Notes under the pieces: model-generated
Databases searched by the model: none
Told to the model about the DNA's origin: nothing
The model's input: only the letters and a program-made list of their open reading frames with translations
Source of the DNA: Nitratireductor aquibiodomus NL21 = JCM 21793
GTDB lineage: Bacteria > Pseudomonadota > Alphaproteobacteria > Rhizobiales > Rhizobiaceae
Length of the DNA: 64,000 nucleotides
NCBI RefSeq assembly: GCF_000615975.1
Contig: NZ_BAMP01000005.1
Span: 1-64,000 of the forward strand
Direction of reading: 5' to 3'
Program-made: the position numbers and the translations under genes
In this document: in pieces, positions 46,123 to 55,360 of the stretch
How positions within the stretch are numbered: position 1 is the first letter of the stretch
Layout: each line of letters starts with the position of its first letter

Positions 46123-46148
46123 GACGTGCGAAGCGGGAAAATTATTCC
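46123..46148 (-). promoter_or_regulatory. Candidate ECF-type promoter upstream of the sulfite dehydrogenase gene
   Basis: On the minus strand GGAATAA (46148-46142) is followed after 15 bases by CGTC (46126-46123), a -35/-10 layout resembling ECF promoters, 68 bases upstream of ATG 46055. I found no clear second copy before the sigma gene, so this is tentative. Confidence 0.3.
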
Positions 46149-46277
46149 ATCATTCCGCGTCGTTTCTGGCGGAAATCTACGCGTCTTAACGAAAAATCAT
46201 GGAATGCATGGCAAATTCCCGCCTTACGCGCCTGAACAAAAACAATGTCTCCGGTAGGCTGCAGGAAGCGGACATTC

Positions 46278-48076
46278 ATGGTTGAGCACCAAAACGGTAT
46301 CGCACACGCGGCACCCGGCCAAAACGCACCAGACTGCCACGTATGCTCCGTTAAGGCTCGGAAGCCTATATCGAGCTGCCGATTGTCAGAACGACGGAGG
46401 AGCTTCGCACAACTGTCGGAAAATTCATGGCGATCATGGCCGGCACGCGCGAACTTCTCGGCGTGGTAACGGAAGTCTCCCTGAAGGCGCCCCATACCGT
46501 TTCCGGTCCCGAGCTCAAGGCGATCGCCCGTGTTGATCTCGTCGGCGAGATTTCCACGGACGAGACAGGCCGACAGCGCTTCCGGAGGGGCGTCGGAGCC
46601 TATCCGGCAATCCACGACAGGGCGCGCATCATCAACAGTGAGCAGCTACGCCTCATCTTCCGTGGCAACAAGTCCACCTTCGCTGAAGTCGGGCGGCTTC
46701 ATAACGACACCAGTGTTCCCGCCTATGTGGATGTCGAAAATCTCGTCACCAAGCATTTCGCCGTCCTGGGTTCCACCGGTGTGGGCAAATCCAGCGGGCT
46801 TGCAGTCATCCTTCGGCAGGTGATCAGAACCTGGCAGGAGTTGCGTGTTCTCATCCTCGATCATCACAATGAGTATGGCAGCGTCTTCGGCGACCAGGCC
46901 AACCTCGTCGGGGCAAAAAACCTGCGCCTGCCTTTTTGGCTCTTCAACTTCGAAGAGTTCTCGGACGTCCTCTACGCGGGCAAACCGCCCGTTCCGGCTG
47001 AGCAGGATATCCTTTCGGAACTCATTCCTCTCGCGAAAACCCAGTATCTCAACCGCCGCCAGAGCGCCGAACGCCCGAGCGCCTTGCGAAAGGTCGAGCC
47101 ACGGCAGTCGGGTTTTACCGCCGACACGCCGGCTCCCTATCTGATGCAGGACCTTCTGGCGCTGATCGACGAGCGCATGGGCAAGCTGGAAAACCGCTCC
47201 TCGCGCATGACCCATCACCGGCTGATCGGCCGTATCGAAACCCTCAAGAACGATCCGCGCTACGCCTTCATGTTCGCCAATGCGACAGTCGGAGGCGATA
47301 CGATGGTGACGATACTGACCGAGCTTTTCCGCCTCGAGGCGAACGGCCGTCCGGTGACGGTGATCCAGCTCGCCAGTTTACCGATCGAGGTCGTGGATGC
47401 GGTGGTCTGTGTCATCTCGCGGCTTGCCTTCGATTTCGGCATGTGGAGCGACGGCGCCATGCCACTGCTTCTCGTTTGCGAGGAGGCACACCGATTTGCT
47501 GCAGCCGATCCGAGCGTCGGCTTCCTGCCGAGCAAGAGCGCGCTCTCCCGCATTGCCAAGGAAGGGCGCAAATACGGCGTCTATCTCGGCCTCGTGACCC
47601 AGCGACCGGCCGAGCTCGATGCGACCATCATCTCACAGTGCAACACGCTCTTTGCGATGCGCATGGCCAATGACCGCGACCAGGCCCTGCTCAAATCGGC
47701 CGTCTCCGACGCAACGGCCAATCTGGTGGACTTCGTTCCGTCGCTCGGCACCGGTGAAGTGATCGGCTTCGGTGAGGGGATGCCGCTTCCCGTCCAGTTC
47801 GTCTTCAACCGCCTGTCTGAAGAGCTGCTTCCCAGAAGCGAAGCCGCATCAGCGCTTCCCAAAGACCTCAATCCCGGATCGCGTCGGGAATTTGTCAATG
47901 CTGTCGTGGAACGCTGGCGCGGGTCAATCATGAGCCACACTCAGACCGACCCGCCACAGGAGCCCTCTGCTGCCGATACAGGGTCGAGCGGGCAGGTTCG
48001 CACATCCGCGGGAGCCGCTGAGGACAAGATCGCCAGAGCTCTGCAGACGGCGCGGCGCGAATATCTGGGCAGGTAG
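46278..48076 (+). CDS. HerA/DUF87-like ATPase, N-terminal frame broken once
   Basis: A hexameric-translocase-type ATPase, 599 aa after correction. Walker A GSTGVGKSS, Walker B VLILDHHNEYG, a second acidic motif LLLVCEEAHRF, and TQRPAELDATIISQCNTLFAMR near the C-terminus. The uninterrupted frame begins at ATG 46427, but the family N-terminus lies upstream. From ATG 46278 (AGGAAG upstream), one extra G at 46355-46356 gives CSVKGSEAYIELPIVRTTEELRTTVGKF leading into the main frame. No NurA-like nuclease is adjacent. Role in DNA processing is by family only. Confidence 0.82.
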
Positions 48077-48080
48077 CGAA

Positions 48081-49679
48081 ATGAACCCGGTTCGCCCGGC
48101 AGACGCCGATCTGGAGGCCATTCTCGAGCACGCTCCGTTCGGCCTGGCCATTGCCGATTCCGAAGGGCGGCGTGTCTACACCAATCAGCAGGCCAGCCTG
48201 TGCTCATCCGCACTCGAACCGCAGTCGATGCGTGAGCTGCGTTTTGCCTCGAAGACCGGTGATCGCACCTATAATTGCAGCCTCTGGCTGGATAGCGAAG
48301 CGGAGCCCGCATTCGACGAAGATATCTTCAGGCTCGCCTTCTTTGATGAACTGACCGGCCTGCCGAACAAAACGCTTCTGGCGCGCGCCATAGGCGCCGA
48401 ACTCGAGGCCCAGCCCAACGCAGAAGCCGCCCTGCTTCTGATCGATCTCGACGGGCTCGGTCGCACCAACGACTATTACGGCGCAGCCTTTACCGACGGG
48501 CTCATTGCAGCATTCGCCGAGCGCCTGTCGGGCTGTGTTCGACGCTCCGACATTCTCGGCTACCTCTCAAACGGCATGTTCTGCGTTTTCGTGACCGATC
48601 TTTCGGGCCTCGACCTCCCGGACTACGCAGGCGCAATCCTCGACCGCTCCAAGGAGCCTTTCCAGGTCAAGGGTATCGAAACCTTCTCCTCCGCCTCCAT
48701 TGGCATCAGCATGTTTGCGAAGGATGGTGCCAGTTTCGAGGAATTGCTGGTCTCGGCAGACCAGGCGCTTCGTGGCGCAAAGTCGGAATCGAAGGGAAGA
48801 GTCGGCTACAAGCCGGACACACCGGCCCGGCCCGGCAATGGCGACATGTCCGTCGAACAGCGCCTGCGCACCGCCCTGCGCGACCACAGGCTCCGTTGCG
48901 CCTATCAGCCGAAGGTCGACATCCATACCAATGGTGTGGTCGGGATCGAGACACTGCTGCGCTGGAGAGATGACGACGGCCAGCTCCGGGTTCTGGGCGA
49001 CTTCGTCAATCTCGCCACCGACGCAGGCATCATTGATGCGGTTTCCGAACACGTCGTCGACGAGGTGATGACCTCGCTTCCACAGATTGACGCCGTTTTT
49101 TCGCACGGCACCTCAATCAGCCTCAACATCACGGCGCACCAGTCGACCGATCCCGGTTTCATGCGCAATCTGCTCGACCGGCTGACCTCCTATCGCCGCC
49201 CGGAGCGCTTTGTTCTCGAAATCACCGAAGAGGCTTTTCTAAACGGCGATCTCCTGAGCAGGAACATCCTGCCCATGGTGCGCGAGGCCGGGGTGAAAGT
49301 CTCCATCGATGATTTCGGCGTTGGGTATTCCTCCCTCTCCGCGCTCGCTGCCGTGACCGCAGACGAGTTGAAGATCGACCGGTCTTTCGTGCAGAACGTC
49401 CATCAGAGGCCACGCAGCCAAAGCGTGCTGAAGGCCATCGAGTCGCTTGGCCGCGCCCTCGGCATGACACTGGTGATCGAGGGGGTCGAGACCCGGGAAG
49501 AGGTCGACTACCTGAAGCAGCACACGGCGATCAGGATCGCGCAGGGCTATTACTTCAGCAAACCGTTCGCGCTGGAAGAATTCACGCTGGATGACGAAGC
49601 GCTTCCGGCAGCGCGGCAGCCGGAGCAGGCGCGCACCCGGGCCCCTGCCCGCTCGTCGCCAAACCGTTCGCAGCGCTGA
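48081..49679 (+). CDS. PAS-GGDEF-EAL protein with degenerate GGDEF
   Basis: A 532-aa cyclic-di-GMP protein without membrane segments. Residues 1-80 are PAS-like (ILEHAPFGLAIADSEGRRVYTN). The GGDEF-type domain starts FFDELTGLPNK and has LLLIDLDGL, but the active-site loop reads LSNGMFCVF instead of GGDEF, so cyclase activity is unlikely. The EAL domain has GIETLLRW (ETL for EAL), LNITAHQS, EITEE, SIDDFGVGYSSL, ELKIDRSFV and IEGVET, so the metal-binding residues appear present and phosphodiesterase activity is plausible. It starts 4 bases after the HerA-like gene, likely the same transcript. Confidence 0.88.
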   Translation: MNPVRPADADLEAILEHAPFGLAIADSEGRRVYTNQQASLCSSALEPQSMRELRFASKTGDRTYNCSLWLDSEAEPAFDEDIFRLAFFDELTGLPNKTLLARAIGAELEAQPNAEAALLLIDLDGLGRTNDYYGAAFTDGLIAAFAERLSGCVRRSDILGYLSNGMFCVFVTDLSGLDLPDYAGAILDRSKEPFQVKGIETFSSASIGISMFAKDGASFEELLVSADQALRGAKSESKGRVGYKPDTPARPGNGDMSVEQRLRTALRDHRLRCAYQPKVDIHTNGVVGIETLLRWRDDDGQLRVLGDFVNLATDAGIIDAVSEHVVDEVMTSLPQIDAVFSHGTSISLNITAHQSTDPGFMRNLLDRLTSYRRPERFVLEITEEAFLNGDLLSRNILPMVREAGVKVSIDDFGVGYSSLSALAAVTADELKIDRSFVQNVHQRPRSQSVLKAIESLGRALGMTLVIEGVETREEVDYLKQHTAIRIAQGYYFSKPFALEEFTLDDEALPAARQPEQARTRAPARSSPNRSQR

Positions 49680-49745
49680 GGCGAGTTCGGGAAAGACCCA
49701 AACCGGCCACGCCGCCACGTCGATCTCTCTGCAATCCCGAAGACC

Positions 49746-49764
49746 CTCGCGACTGCGAGATTTT
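49746..49764 (+). terminator. Weak terminator-like hairpin after the EAL gene
   Basis: CTCGC (49746-49750) and GCGAG (49755-49759) around GACT, followed by ATTTTC. The stem is short. It lies between convergent genes. Confidence 0.3.
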
Positions 49765-51050
49765 CTAGCGATCGTAAAAGGCGTCCACAAGCCCGAGCGA
49801 AACGGACGGCACATAGGTCACCAGCAGAAGCACAAGCATCAGGACGGCGATGAATGGCAGATTGGTTTTGGTCGTGCTCCATACATCGGTTTTGGCGATG
49901 GAACAGGACGTCACCAGAACACTCGCAACCGGCGGTGTCTGCTGACCGAGCGCGATGTTGAGCGTCAGGAGAATGCCAAACTGCACGGGGTCGATGCCCA
50001 GTTGATGCACCAGCGGCATGAAGATCGGCACCGTCAGAATGATCGCGGCCGCGCCGTGCAGGATCATGCCCAGAAACAGCAGGAACACATTGATGATCAT
50101 CAACACGACCAGCTTGTTGGTGGTGACGGCCGAAATGCCTTGCGCCAGCCGCTGCGGCAGCTCGGTTTCGGTCAGATAGAGCCCGAGCACGGCGGAAGTG
50201 GCGACAAGAAGCATGACCACCGCCGTCTGCACCACACCTTCCACCAGCGCGTGATAGAGCCGGCCAAGATCGATCTCTCGGTATATGAAAACGCCGATGA
50301 AGAGCGCGGTGACGACGGCCAGGCCCGCACCTTCCGTTGCCGTAACCACACCACCGAAAATGCCACCGAGAATGATCACCGGAAGCACCAGCGCCCAGGC
50401 AGCGTCCTTCGTGGTCTCCCACAGGCGCGGCAGGCTGAAACCCGCTTCGCGCGGCAGGTCGTAGCGAACTGCGAAATAATAGGAGAGCGCCATCAACAGA
50501 AAGCCGCCGATCACGCCCGGCACGATGCCCGCAACGAAAAGCTGCACGATGGACGTGTCCGACAGCGCGCCATAAAGGATCATCGGGATGGATGGCGGGA
50601 TGATGATTGCCAGCGATGCGGAAGACGAGGTGATCGCGGCGGCAAAACGCGGGCTGTAGCCGCGCTTCTTCATGGCTGGAATCAGGACAGACCCGGTCGC
50701 AGCGACATCGGCCACGGCAGAGCCCGAAATTTCGGCAAAGAACATGGAGACGCCGACATTCACCATGGCAAGCCCGCCGCGAATGAAGCCGATAAGCGCG
50801 GAAACGAAGGCGATAAGACGCGTGGAGATGCCACCCGTGTTCATCAAGCACCGGCGAGAATGAACAGCGGGATGGCAATCAGCGGAAAGCTGGTCGCGCC
50901 GTCGAAGATGGACAGCGCGGCATTCAGGAATCCGAGATGTCCGTTGAGAAGCCACAGGCCTAAAAGCGCGCTCGCCAGGATCGAAACGGCAATCGGAAGG
51001 CCAATCGCGATCATCGCAAACATGGACAAGAGGATCAGGGCTTCGGTCAT
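49765..51050 (-). CDS. TRAP transporter large permease of the acid-sugar cluster (DctM type), frame broken once
   Basis: A 428-aa multi-pass protein. N-terminal part: MTEALILLSMFAMIAIGLPIAVSI to PLFILAGA. The main part has FFAEISGSAVADVAATG, SSASLAIIIPPSIPMILYGALSD, GVVTATEGAGLAVV and NIALGQQTPPVASVL. The break at about 50846-50850 (GGTGCTTG) is repaired by one C, giving LAGALMNTGGISTRLIAF, a standard DctM block. It overlaps the small permease by ATGA. Probably imports four-carbon acid sugars given its neighbours. Confidence 0.86.
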
Positions 51051-51604
51051 CGTGACGTCTCCGCGCGGACGCGCGACAGCTCTTCCTGTGCGCGGGCAAT
51101 TTCATGTTCAATCTCGACCGCTTCGTGGTCGATGCCGGCCTGCGCCGCACCCAGTCGTTGCGGCAGGGTCAGAAGCCTCCCGGCAAGCATCAGGCCCGCA
51201 CTGATCGGCAGGATCGACTGAACGAAGCTGCGCGGCACGAAACGCAGCGTGGTCATGCTCTCATTGCCGAAAATGTCCAGAATGGCCCAGCCCGCCCAGA
51301 GCATCGCGGCGAAGACTGCGGCGAAGATCGCCTCGCCAAGCCAGAAAAGCACCATCCTCATGGCAGGTGGCGAGCCAAGCAGCAGACCGTTGAAGCCCAA
51401 ATGCGCATTGCGGAGCGTCGCCAGCGCAGCGCCGGAAAAGGTGATCCAGGCAAGCAGCACCGCTGCGACCTCGTCATACCAGATCAGCGAATTGCCCGAA
51501 TATCGAAAGGCGACGCCAAGCACCACGACACATGAAAGCGCCAGAAGCAGTGTCAGCGTCACCACCTGTAAAAAAAGATCGAGCCAATGGGCAAGCCGTG
51601 CCAT
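51047..51604 (-). CDS. TRAP transporter small permease (DctQ type)
   Basis: A 185-aa membrane protein with four hydrophobic segments and the DctQ signature SLIWYDEVAAVLLAWITFSGAALATLRNAHLGF. The C-terminus extends about 30 residues as a charged helix (HEAVEIEHEIARAQEELSRV). Start 51604 (MARLAHWL) matches the family; the longer frame adds a Pro-rich stretch. It follows the binding protein by 94 bases. Confidence 0.85.
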   Translation of the reverse strand: MARLAHWLDLFLQVVTLTLLLALSCVVVLGVAFRYSGNSLIWYDEVAAVLLAWITFSGAALATLRNAHLGFNGLLLGSPPAMRMVLFWLGEAIFAAVFAAMLWAGWAILDIFGNESMTTLRFVPRSFVQSILPISAGLMLAGRLLTLPQRLGAAQAGIDHEAVEIEHEIARAQEELSRVRAETSR

Positions 51605-51698
51605 GTCAGGAAATCCCAAGCCGGGCGGAAAACGATTTGGTGGATAGCGGGGTGGCACTTCAAGGAAAGCACCACCCCCCGTGGCGTCAGGATCGGCG

Positions 51699-52685
51699 TC
51701 AGGAACCGTCGGCCAGCGACAGTACCTGATCGATCATCGCCTGTCCGTTTTCGACTTCGGTGGCGAATTTCTCATAAAGCGGCTTGGAGGCTTCCACAAA
51801 CGCGGCGCGATCCGCCTTGTTGACCTTCATGCCACTTTCCTCGAGCTGCTTCAGCAGATCGTCATCCTTGGAAGCGCCCGTCTCGCGCGCCCAACCGGCC
51901 ACTTCCTGAGCCGTTTCGGCCAGAACCGTCTGGATCTCCGGTTCCAGTTTCTCAAAAGCCGCCAGCCCCACCGTCGGATAGGCGGGTGAATAGACGTGCC
52001 CGGAAAGCGACAGATATTCCTGCACTTCGTTCAGCTTGCCGGCGGCAATGTTGGTCAGCGGATTTTCCTGCCCGTCGATCACGCCCGTCTGCAGCGCGAC
52101 GAACACTTCCGAAAAGCCCATCGGGGTGGGGTTCGCGCCATACTCCTTGAACATGGCCACCCGCCAGGATGAATTTGGCGTACGGATTTTCAGCCCGCTC
52201 AGATCTTCCGGCGTGTTGATCGGGCGCTCATTGTTGGTGATCTGCCGGAAACCGTTTTCCCAGATCGCGAGCGGCCGATAACCCTGCGCCTCGGCAGCCG
52301 GCACCAGCACGTCCTTGAAAAGGGTTTCGTCAATCTTCTTCAGATGTTCGCGGTCGGCCACCAGGAACGGCAGATCGAAAATGGCGTATTCAGCGGCAAT
52401 GTCGGGCATGGTGGAAGACGGAAGCGTCAGGTGCATGGTTCCGAGCTTGATCTTCTGCAGCATGTCCTTGTCTTTGCCGAGCTGCGAGCTGTCGAAGACC
52501 TTGACCACCGCCTTGCCGTCGAGCTTCTCGTTGACGCGGCGGGCAAACTCGCTGGCCGTCTGCTCCTGCAGTGACCCTGTTGCCGCGCTGATCCCGAAAA
52601 TGATCTCTTCCTGCGCCTGGGCGGCGCCGGCTCCCATGGCGGGCATCAGTGCCGCCACGCAGAATGCTATGTGCTTCAGTCTCAT
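51699..52685 (-). CDS. TRAP transporter substrate-binding protein (DctP type)
   Basis: A 328-aa periplasmic protein with Sec signal MRLKHIAFCVAALMPAMGAGAAQA. DctP features: LGTMHLTLPSSTMPD, LSGLKIRTPNSSWRVAMFKEYGANPTPMGFSEVFVALQTGVIDGQENPLTNI. GAGGAAAAC directly precedes ATG 52685. It starts 66 bases after pdxA and is probably in the same transcript. Ligand inferred as erythronate/threonate-like from context. Confidence 0.9.
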   Translation of the reverse strand: MRLKHIAFCVAALMPAMGAGAAQAQEEIIFGISAATGSLQEQTASEFARRVNEKLDGKAVVKVFDSSQLGKDKDMLQKIKLGTMHLTLPSSTMPDIAAEYAIFDLPFLVADREHLKKIDETLFKDVLVPAAEAQGYRPLAIWENGFRQITNNERPINTPEDLSGLKIRTPNSSWRVAMFKEYGANPTPMGFSEVFVALQTGVIDGQENPLTNIAAGKLNEVQEYLSLSGHVYSPAYPTVGLAAFEKLEPEIQTVLAETAQEVAGWARETGASKDDDLLKQLEESGMKVNKADRAAFVEASKPLYEKFATEVENGQAMIDQVLSLADGS

Positions 52686-52751
52686 GTTTTCCTCCCTCTG
52701 TTTCGTTTCGCGCAGCCCTCCCCGGTTGCGCGCTCACTGTTGCCGGTCCGC

Positions 52752-53801
52752 CTAACCCTGAGCCTCCTGGTATCTGCGTGTGCCGGCGTCCTCCTCGACA
52801 GCACGCGAAGCAATCCGGTCACCAAGCCTCCGGCCAAGCGCCAGCGCGTTGAACGACGCGCCAGTGTCGGCAATACCCTTGCCGGCAATGTCATAGGCCG
52901 TTCCATGGGCCGGCGTGACGATTGGAAACGGGTAGCCGGCAATCAACGTGACGCCGCGGTCGAAGCCGAGCAGCTTCATCGCGATCTGCCCCTGATCGTG
53001 GTACATGGTCATCACCGCGTCGAACTCCCCCCTGATCGCCCGCACGAAGACCGTGTCAGACGGGATCGGCCCCGTGACGGCCATCTGTTCCTCCTGCGCG
53101 CGCTGCACTGCCGGAAGCAGGATGTCCTCATCCTCCCAGCCGAAATTGCGCCCGTCTCCCGCATGCGGGTTGAGCGCGGCCACGCCAATGCGCGGGCGCT
53201 TGATGCCTGCCCCCTCCATCACCTCGGTGGTCAGTTTCAGACTCTCATAGATTCGCTCTACCGAAAGTTTGCCGGCCACGTCGCGCAGGGGAATATGCGA
53301 CGTGACGCGCGCGTTCCACACTTCATCGAGAACGTTGAACTCACGCCCGCTGCGTTCTGCCTCGATGGTGGCATCGATAAAGCCGATCTCGTCCACATAG
53401 TCGGCTTTCGCGAGCCGCATTGCATGCTTGTTGAACGGCGTGAAGAAAACCGCTTTCGCAAGGCCGGCCTTGCCAACACGCAAGGCTGTTGCGAAATTCT
53501 CCAGCGCGGCGCGGCCACCCTCCGTGCTCGCCTCGCCAAGCGGCACATCGTCCGGATCGCAATTGGCCATGTCCACGAGGACCGTACCGTCCGGGAGATC
53601 GCCTTCCAGCGCATCGCGCGAGACAACCGGCACATCCAGCGTCACGCCCGCCTGGCGCGCGCCCAGCGCAAGAACACGCTCATCTCCGATAACGATCAGG
53701 TCGCCGCGATTGGCGTCCTGATCGGCAAGAATGCGGGCCGAAAGCTCCGGGCTGATGCCTGCCGGATCTCCAATCGCAAAGGCGATGCGTGACTGCTGCA
53801 T
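52752..53801 (-). CDS. PdxA2-like 4-phospho-acid-sugar dehydrogenase (4-hydroxythreonine-4-phosphate dehydrogenase family)
   Basis: A 349-aa NAD-dependent metal enzyme. Family blocks: AIGDPAGISPELSARIL, ARVTSHIPLRDV, GVAALNPHAGDG, a HDQGQIAMKLLGFDRGV metal motif and GYPFPIVTPAHGTAYDIAGKG. In clusters with a DUF1537 kinase, PdxA2 oxidatively decarboxylates D-threonate/D-erythronate 4-phosphate to dihydroxyacetone phosphate. Vitamin B6 synthesis is the alternative, but no pdx or ksgA neighbour is present. An 18-base palindrome lies 11 bases upstream of its start. Confidence 0.83.
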   Translation of the reverse strand: MQQSRIAFAIGDPAGISPELSARILADQDANRGDLIVIGDERVLALGARQAGVTLDVPVVSRDALEGDLPDGTVLVDMANCDPDDVPLGEASTEGGRAALENFATALRVGKAGLAKAVFFTPFNKHAMRLAKADYVDEIGFIDATIEAERSGREFNVLDEVWNARVTSHIPLRDVAGKLSVERIYESLKLTTEVMEGAGIKRPRIGVAALNPHAGDGRNFGWEDEDILLPAVQRAQEEQMAVTGPIPSDTVFVRAIRGEFDAVMTMYHDQGQIAMKLLGFDRGVTLIAGYPFPIVTPAHGTAYDIAGKGIADTGASFNALALGRRLGDRIASRAVEEDAGTRRYQEAQG

Positions 53802-53812
53802 TGTGTATTCCT

Positions 53813-53830
53813 TATTTTGTATACAAAATA
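53813..53830. promoter_or_regulatory. GntR-type operator between pdxA2-like gene and regulator
   Basis: TATTTTGTATACAAAATA is a perfect 18-base palindrome centred on GTATAC. A half-site TTTTGTAT recurs at 53863-53870. It lies in the divergent control region, close to the pdxA2 start, where binding would block transcription. Confidence 0.65.
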
Positions 53831-53904
53831 TACTATTGAAAATTCACACGTCAACGCATCTTTTTTGTATGATCGACAAATCCGGATGATTCAGGAGACC
53901 TCGT

Positions 53905-54579
53905 TTGGAACTCAGCAGCCCTTTCCCCCTGGAAACCGTCGCGATCGAAAAGCAGACGCTGCACGACCAGGTCGCGAACCGGATTCGCGATCTCATCATC
54001 GAAGGCCATCTGGCGCCCGGTACGCGCATTGATGAAACAACGCTTGTCGAGCAGCTTGGCGTTTCCCGCACTCCCTTCCGGGAAGCATTGCGCACCCTGG
54101 CGGCTGAAGGGCTGGTCATCATTCGCCCGTCAAAGGGCAGCGTGGTGCGCAAGCTCACCGCCCAGGACGTGTTCTCCATGCTGGAGCTGCTCTCGCATCT
54201 CGAGAAACTGGCGGGGCAACTCGTCTGCGAACGCGCCAGCGACGCAGACATCGAGGGGCTGCTCGAGCTCCACGAAGACATGCTGAAGCGCTATCGCGAA
54301 GGCGACCGCCTGCCCTATTACAAGCTCAATCAGGAGTTTCACTCCCGCGTTTCCGAGCTGGCAGGCAATGAATCGCTGCGCGAGGTTCAGGCCAACATTC
54401 AGGCACGCCTCAAACGCATCCGGTTTCTGGGAAACAGCAAGCCGGATTACTGGGCCTCGGCCGTTGCCGAGCACGAGCAGATGGCCGCCGCCCTCAGAAA
54501 GCGCGACGGCGACGCCCTCGGCCGCGTGATGGCGCAGCACCTGATGAACACCTGGGATCGCGTGAAGGACAATCTGTGA
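53905..54579 (+). CDS. GntR family (FCD) transcriptional regulator
   Basis: A 224-aa regulator. Winged helix at the N-terminus (QVANRIRDLIIEGHLAPGTRIDETTLVEQLGVSRTPFREALRTLAAEGLV) and an all-helical FCD effector domain with the metal-type His positions (NQEFHSRVSEL, AEHEQMAAAL). The start is TTG at 53905, supported by GGAGA six bases upstream. It is divergent from pdxA2/TRAP and converges on the Otn genes, and probably represses the acid-sugar operons. Confidence 0.85.
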   Translation: MELSSPFPLETVAIEKQTLHDQVANRIRDLIIEGHLAPGTRIDETTLVEQLGVSRTPFREALRTLAAEGLVIIRPSKGSVVRKLTAQDVFSMLELLSHLEKLAGQLVCERASDADIEGLLELHEDMLKRYREGDRLPYYKLNQEFHSRVSELAGNESLREVQANIQARLKRIRFLGNSKPDYWASAVAEHEQMAAALRKRDGDALGRVMAQHLMNTWDRVKDNL

Positions 54580-54589
54580 CGAAGCGGCG

Positions 54590-55360
54590 TCAGCTTTGGG
54601 TGTAAGCCTCGCGCCAACCGAGCCCTGCATCAGTCCCGGCGCGCGGCCTGTACTCGGCACCGATGTAACCGTCATACCCTTCATCACGCATGGCCGGCAA
54701 AAGGCGCTCGTAGCAGACTTCGCCCTCGTCGGGTTCAGCGCGTGACGGCACGGCCGCGATCTGCACGTGTCCGATCAACGGGCGATGCGCGATAAACCGG
54801 TTAAGCAGATCGCCCTGCATGATCTGCGTGTGATAGCAGTCGAACATGATCTTGAGATTGGTCGCGCCCACGCGGGCAATGACATCCGCCGCCTGCTCGA
54901 CACGGGAAAGGAAATAGCCGGGAACGTCGCGGTGATTGATTGGCTCGATCAGAATGCCAATGCCCCGCGCTGCCGCCGCCGAACAGGCATATGCGAGGTT
55001 TTCGGCGAATGCGGTTTCCGCCAACGTGCTTTCCGCCACCCTGCCCGCCATCACATGCACCGCACCCGCGCCCACGGCTGCTGCGTAAGACACCGCCTCG
55101 TCGATTGCTGCCCGCGCTTCGTCTTCACGCCCCGGCAGCGCCGCAAGGCCGAAGTCTCCCTCACGCTCTCCCTTGCGGGTGTTTAATCCCAGCAGCGGCA
55201 GGCCCGTTTCCTCAAGTGCCTTGCGTAGCTCTTCAGCCGGAACGGCATAAGGCCAGTGGCACTCGACGGCATCGAAACCGGCCGCATGCGCCCGCCGGAC
55301 CGCATCCGGAAGGGCGAGCTCTGTCCACAAAAACCCGAGATTGGCGGAAAAACGCAGCAT
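54590..55360 (-). CDS. otnI: OtnI-like 2-oxo-tetronate isomerase (hydroxypyruvate isomerase family)
   Basis: A 256-aa TIM-barrel sugar isomerase. Family blocks: FSANLGFLWTELALPDAVRRAHAAGFDAVE, LLGLNTRKGEREGDFGLAALPGRE, ILIEPINHRDVPGYFL, IMFDCYHTQIMQGDL, IGHVQIAAVPSRAEPDEGE and GYIGAEYRP. OtnI interconverts 2-oxo- and 3-oxo-tetronate in L-threonate/D-erythronate breakdown. Start 55360 shares a base with the aldolase stop (TGATG). It closes the otnK-otnC-otnI operon. Confidence 0.85.
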   Translation of the reverse strand: MLRFSANLGFLWTELALPDAVRRAHAAGFDAVECHWPYAVPAEELRKALEETGLPLLGLNTRKGEREGDFGLAALPGREDEARAAIDEAVSYAAAVGAGAVHVMAGRVAESTLAETAFAENLAYACSAAAARGIGILIEPINHRDVPGYFLSRVEQAADVIARVGATNLKIMFDCYHTQIMQGDLLNRFIAHRPLIGHVQIAAVPSRAEPDEGEVCYERLLPAMRDEGYDGYIGAEYRPRAGTDAGLGWREAYTQS

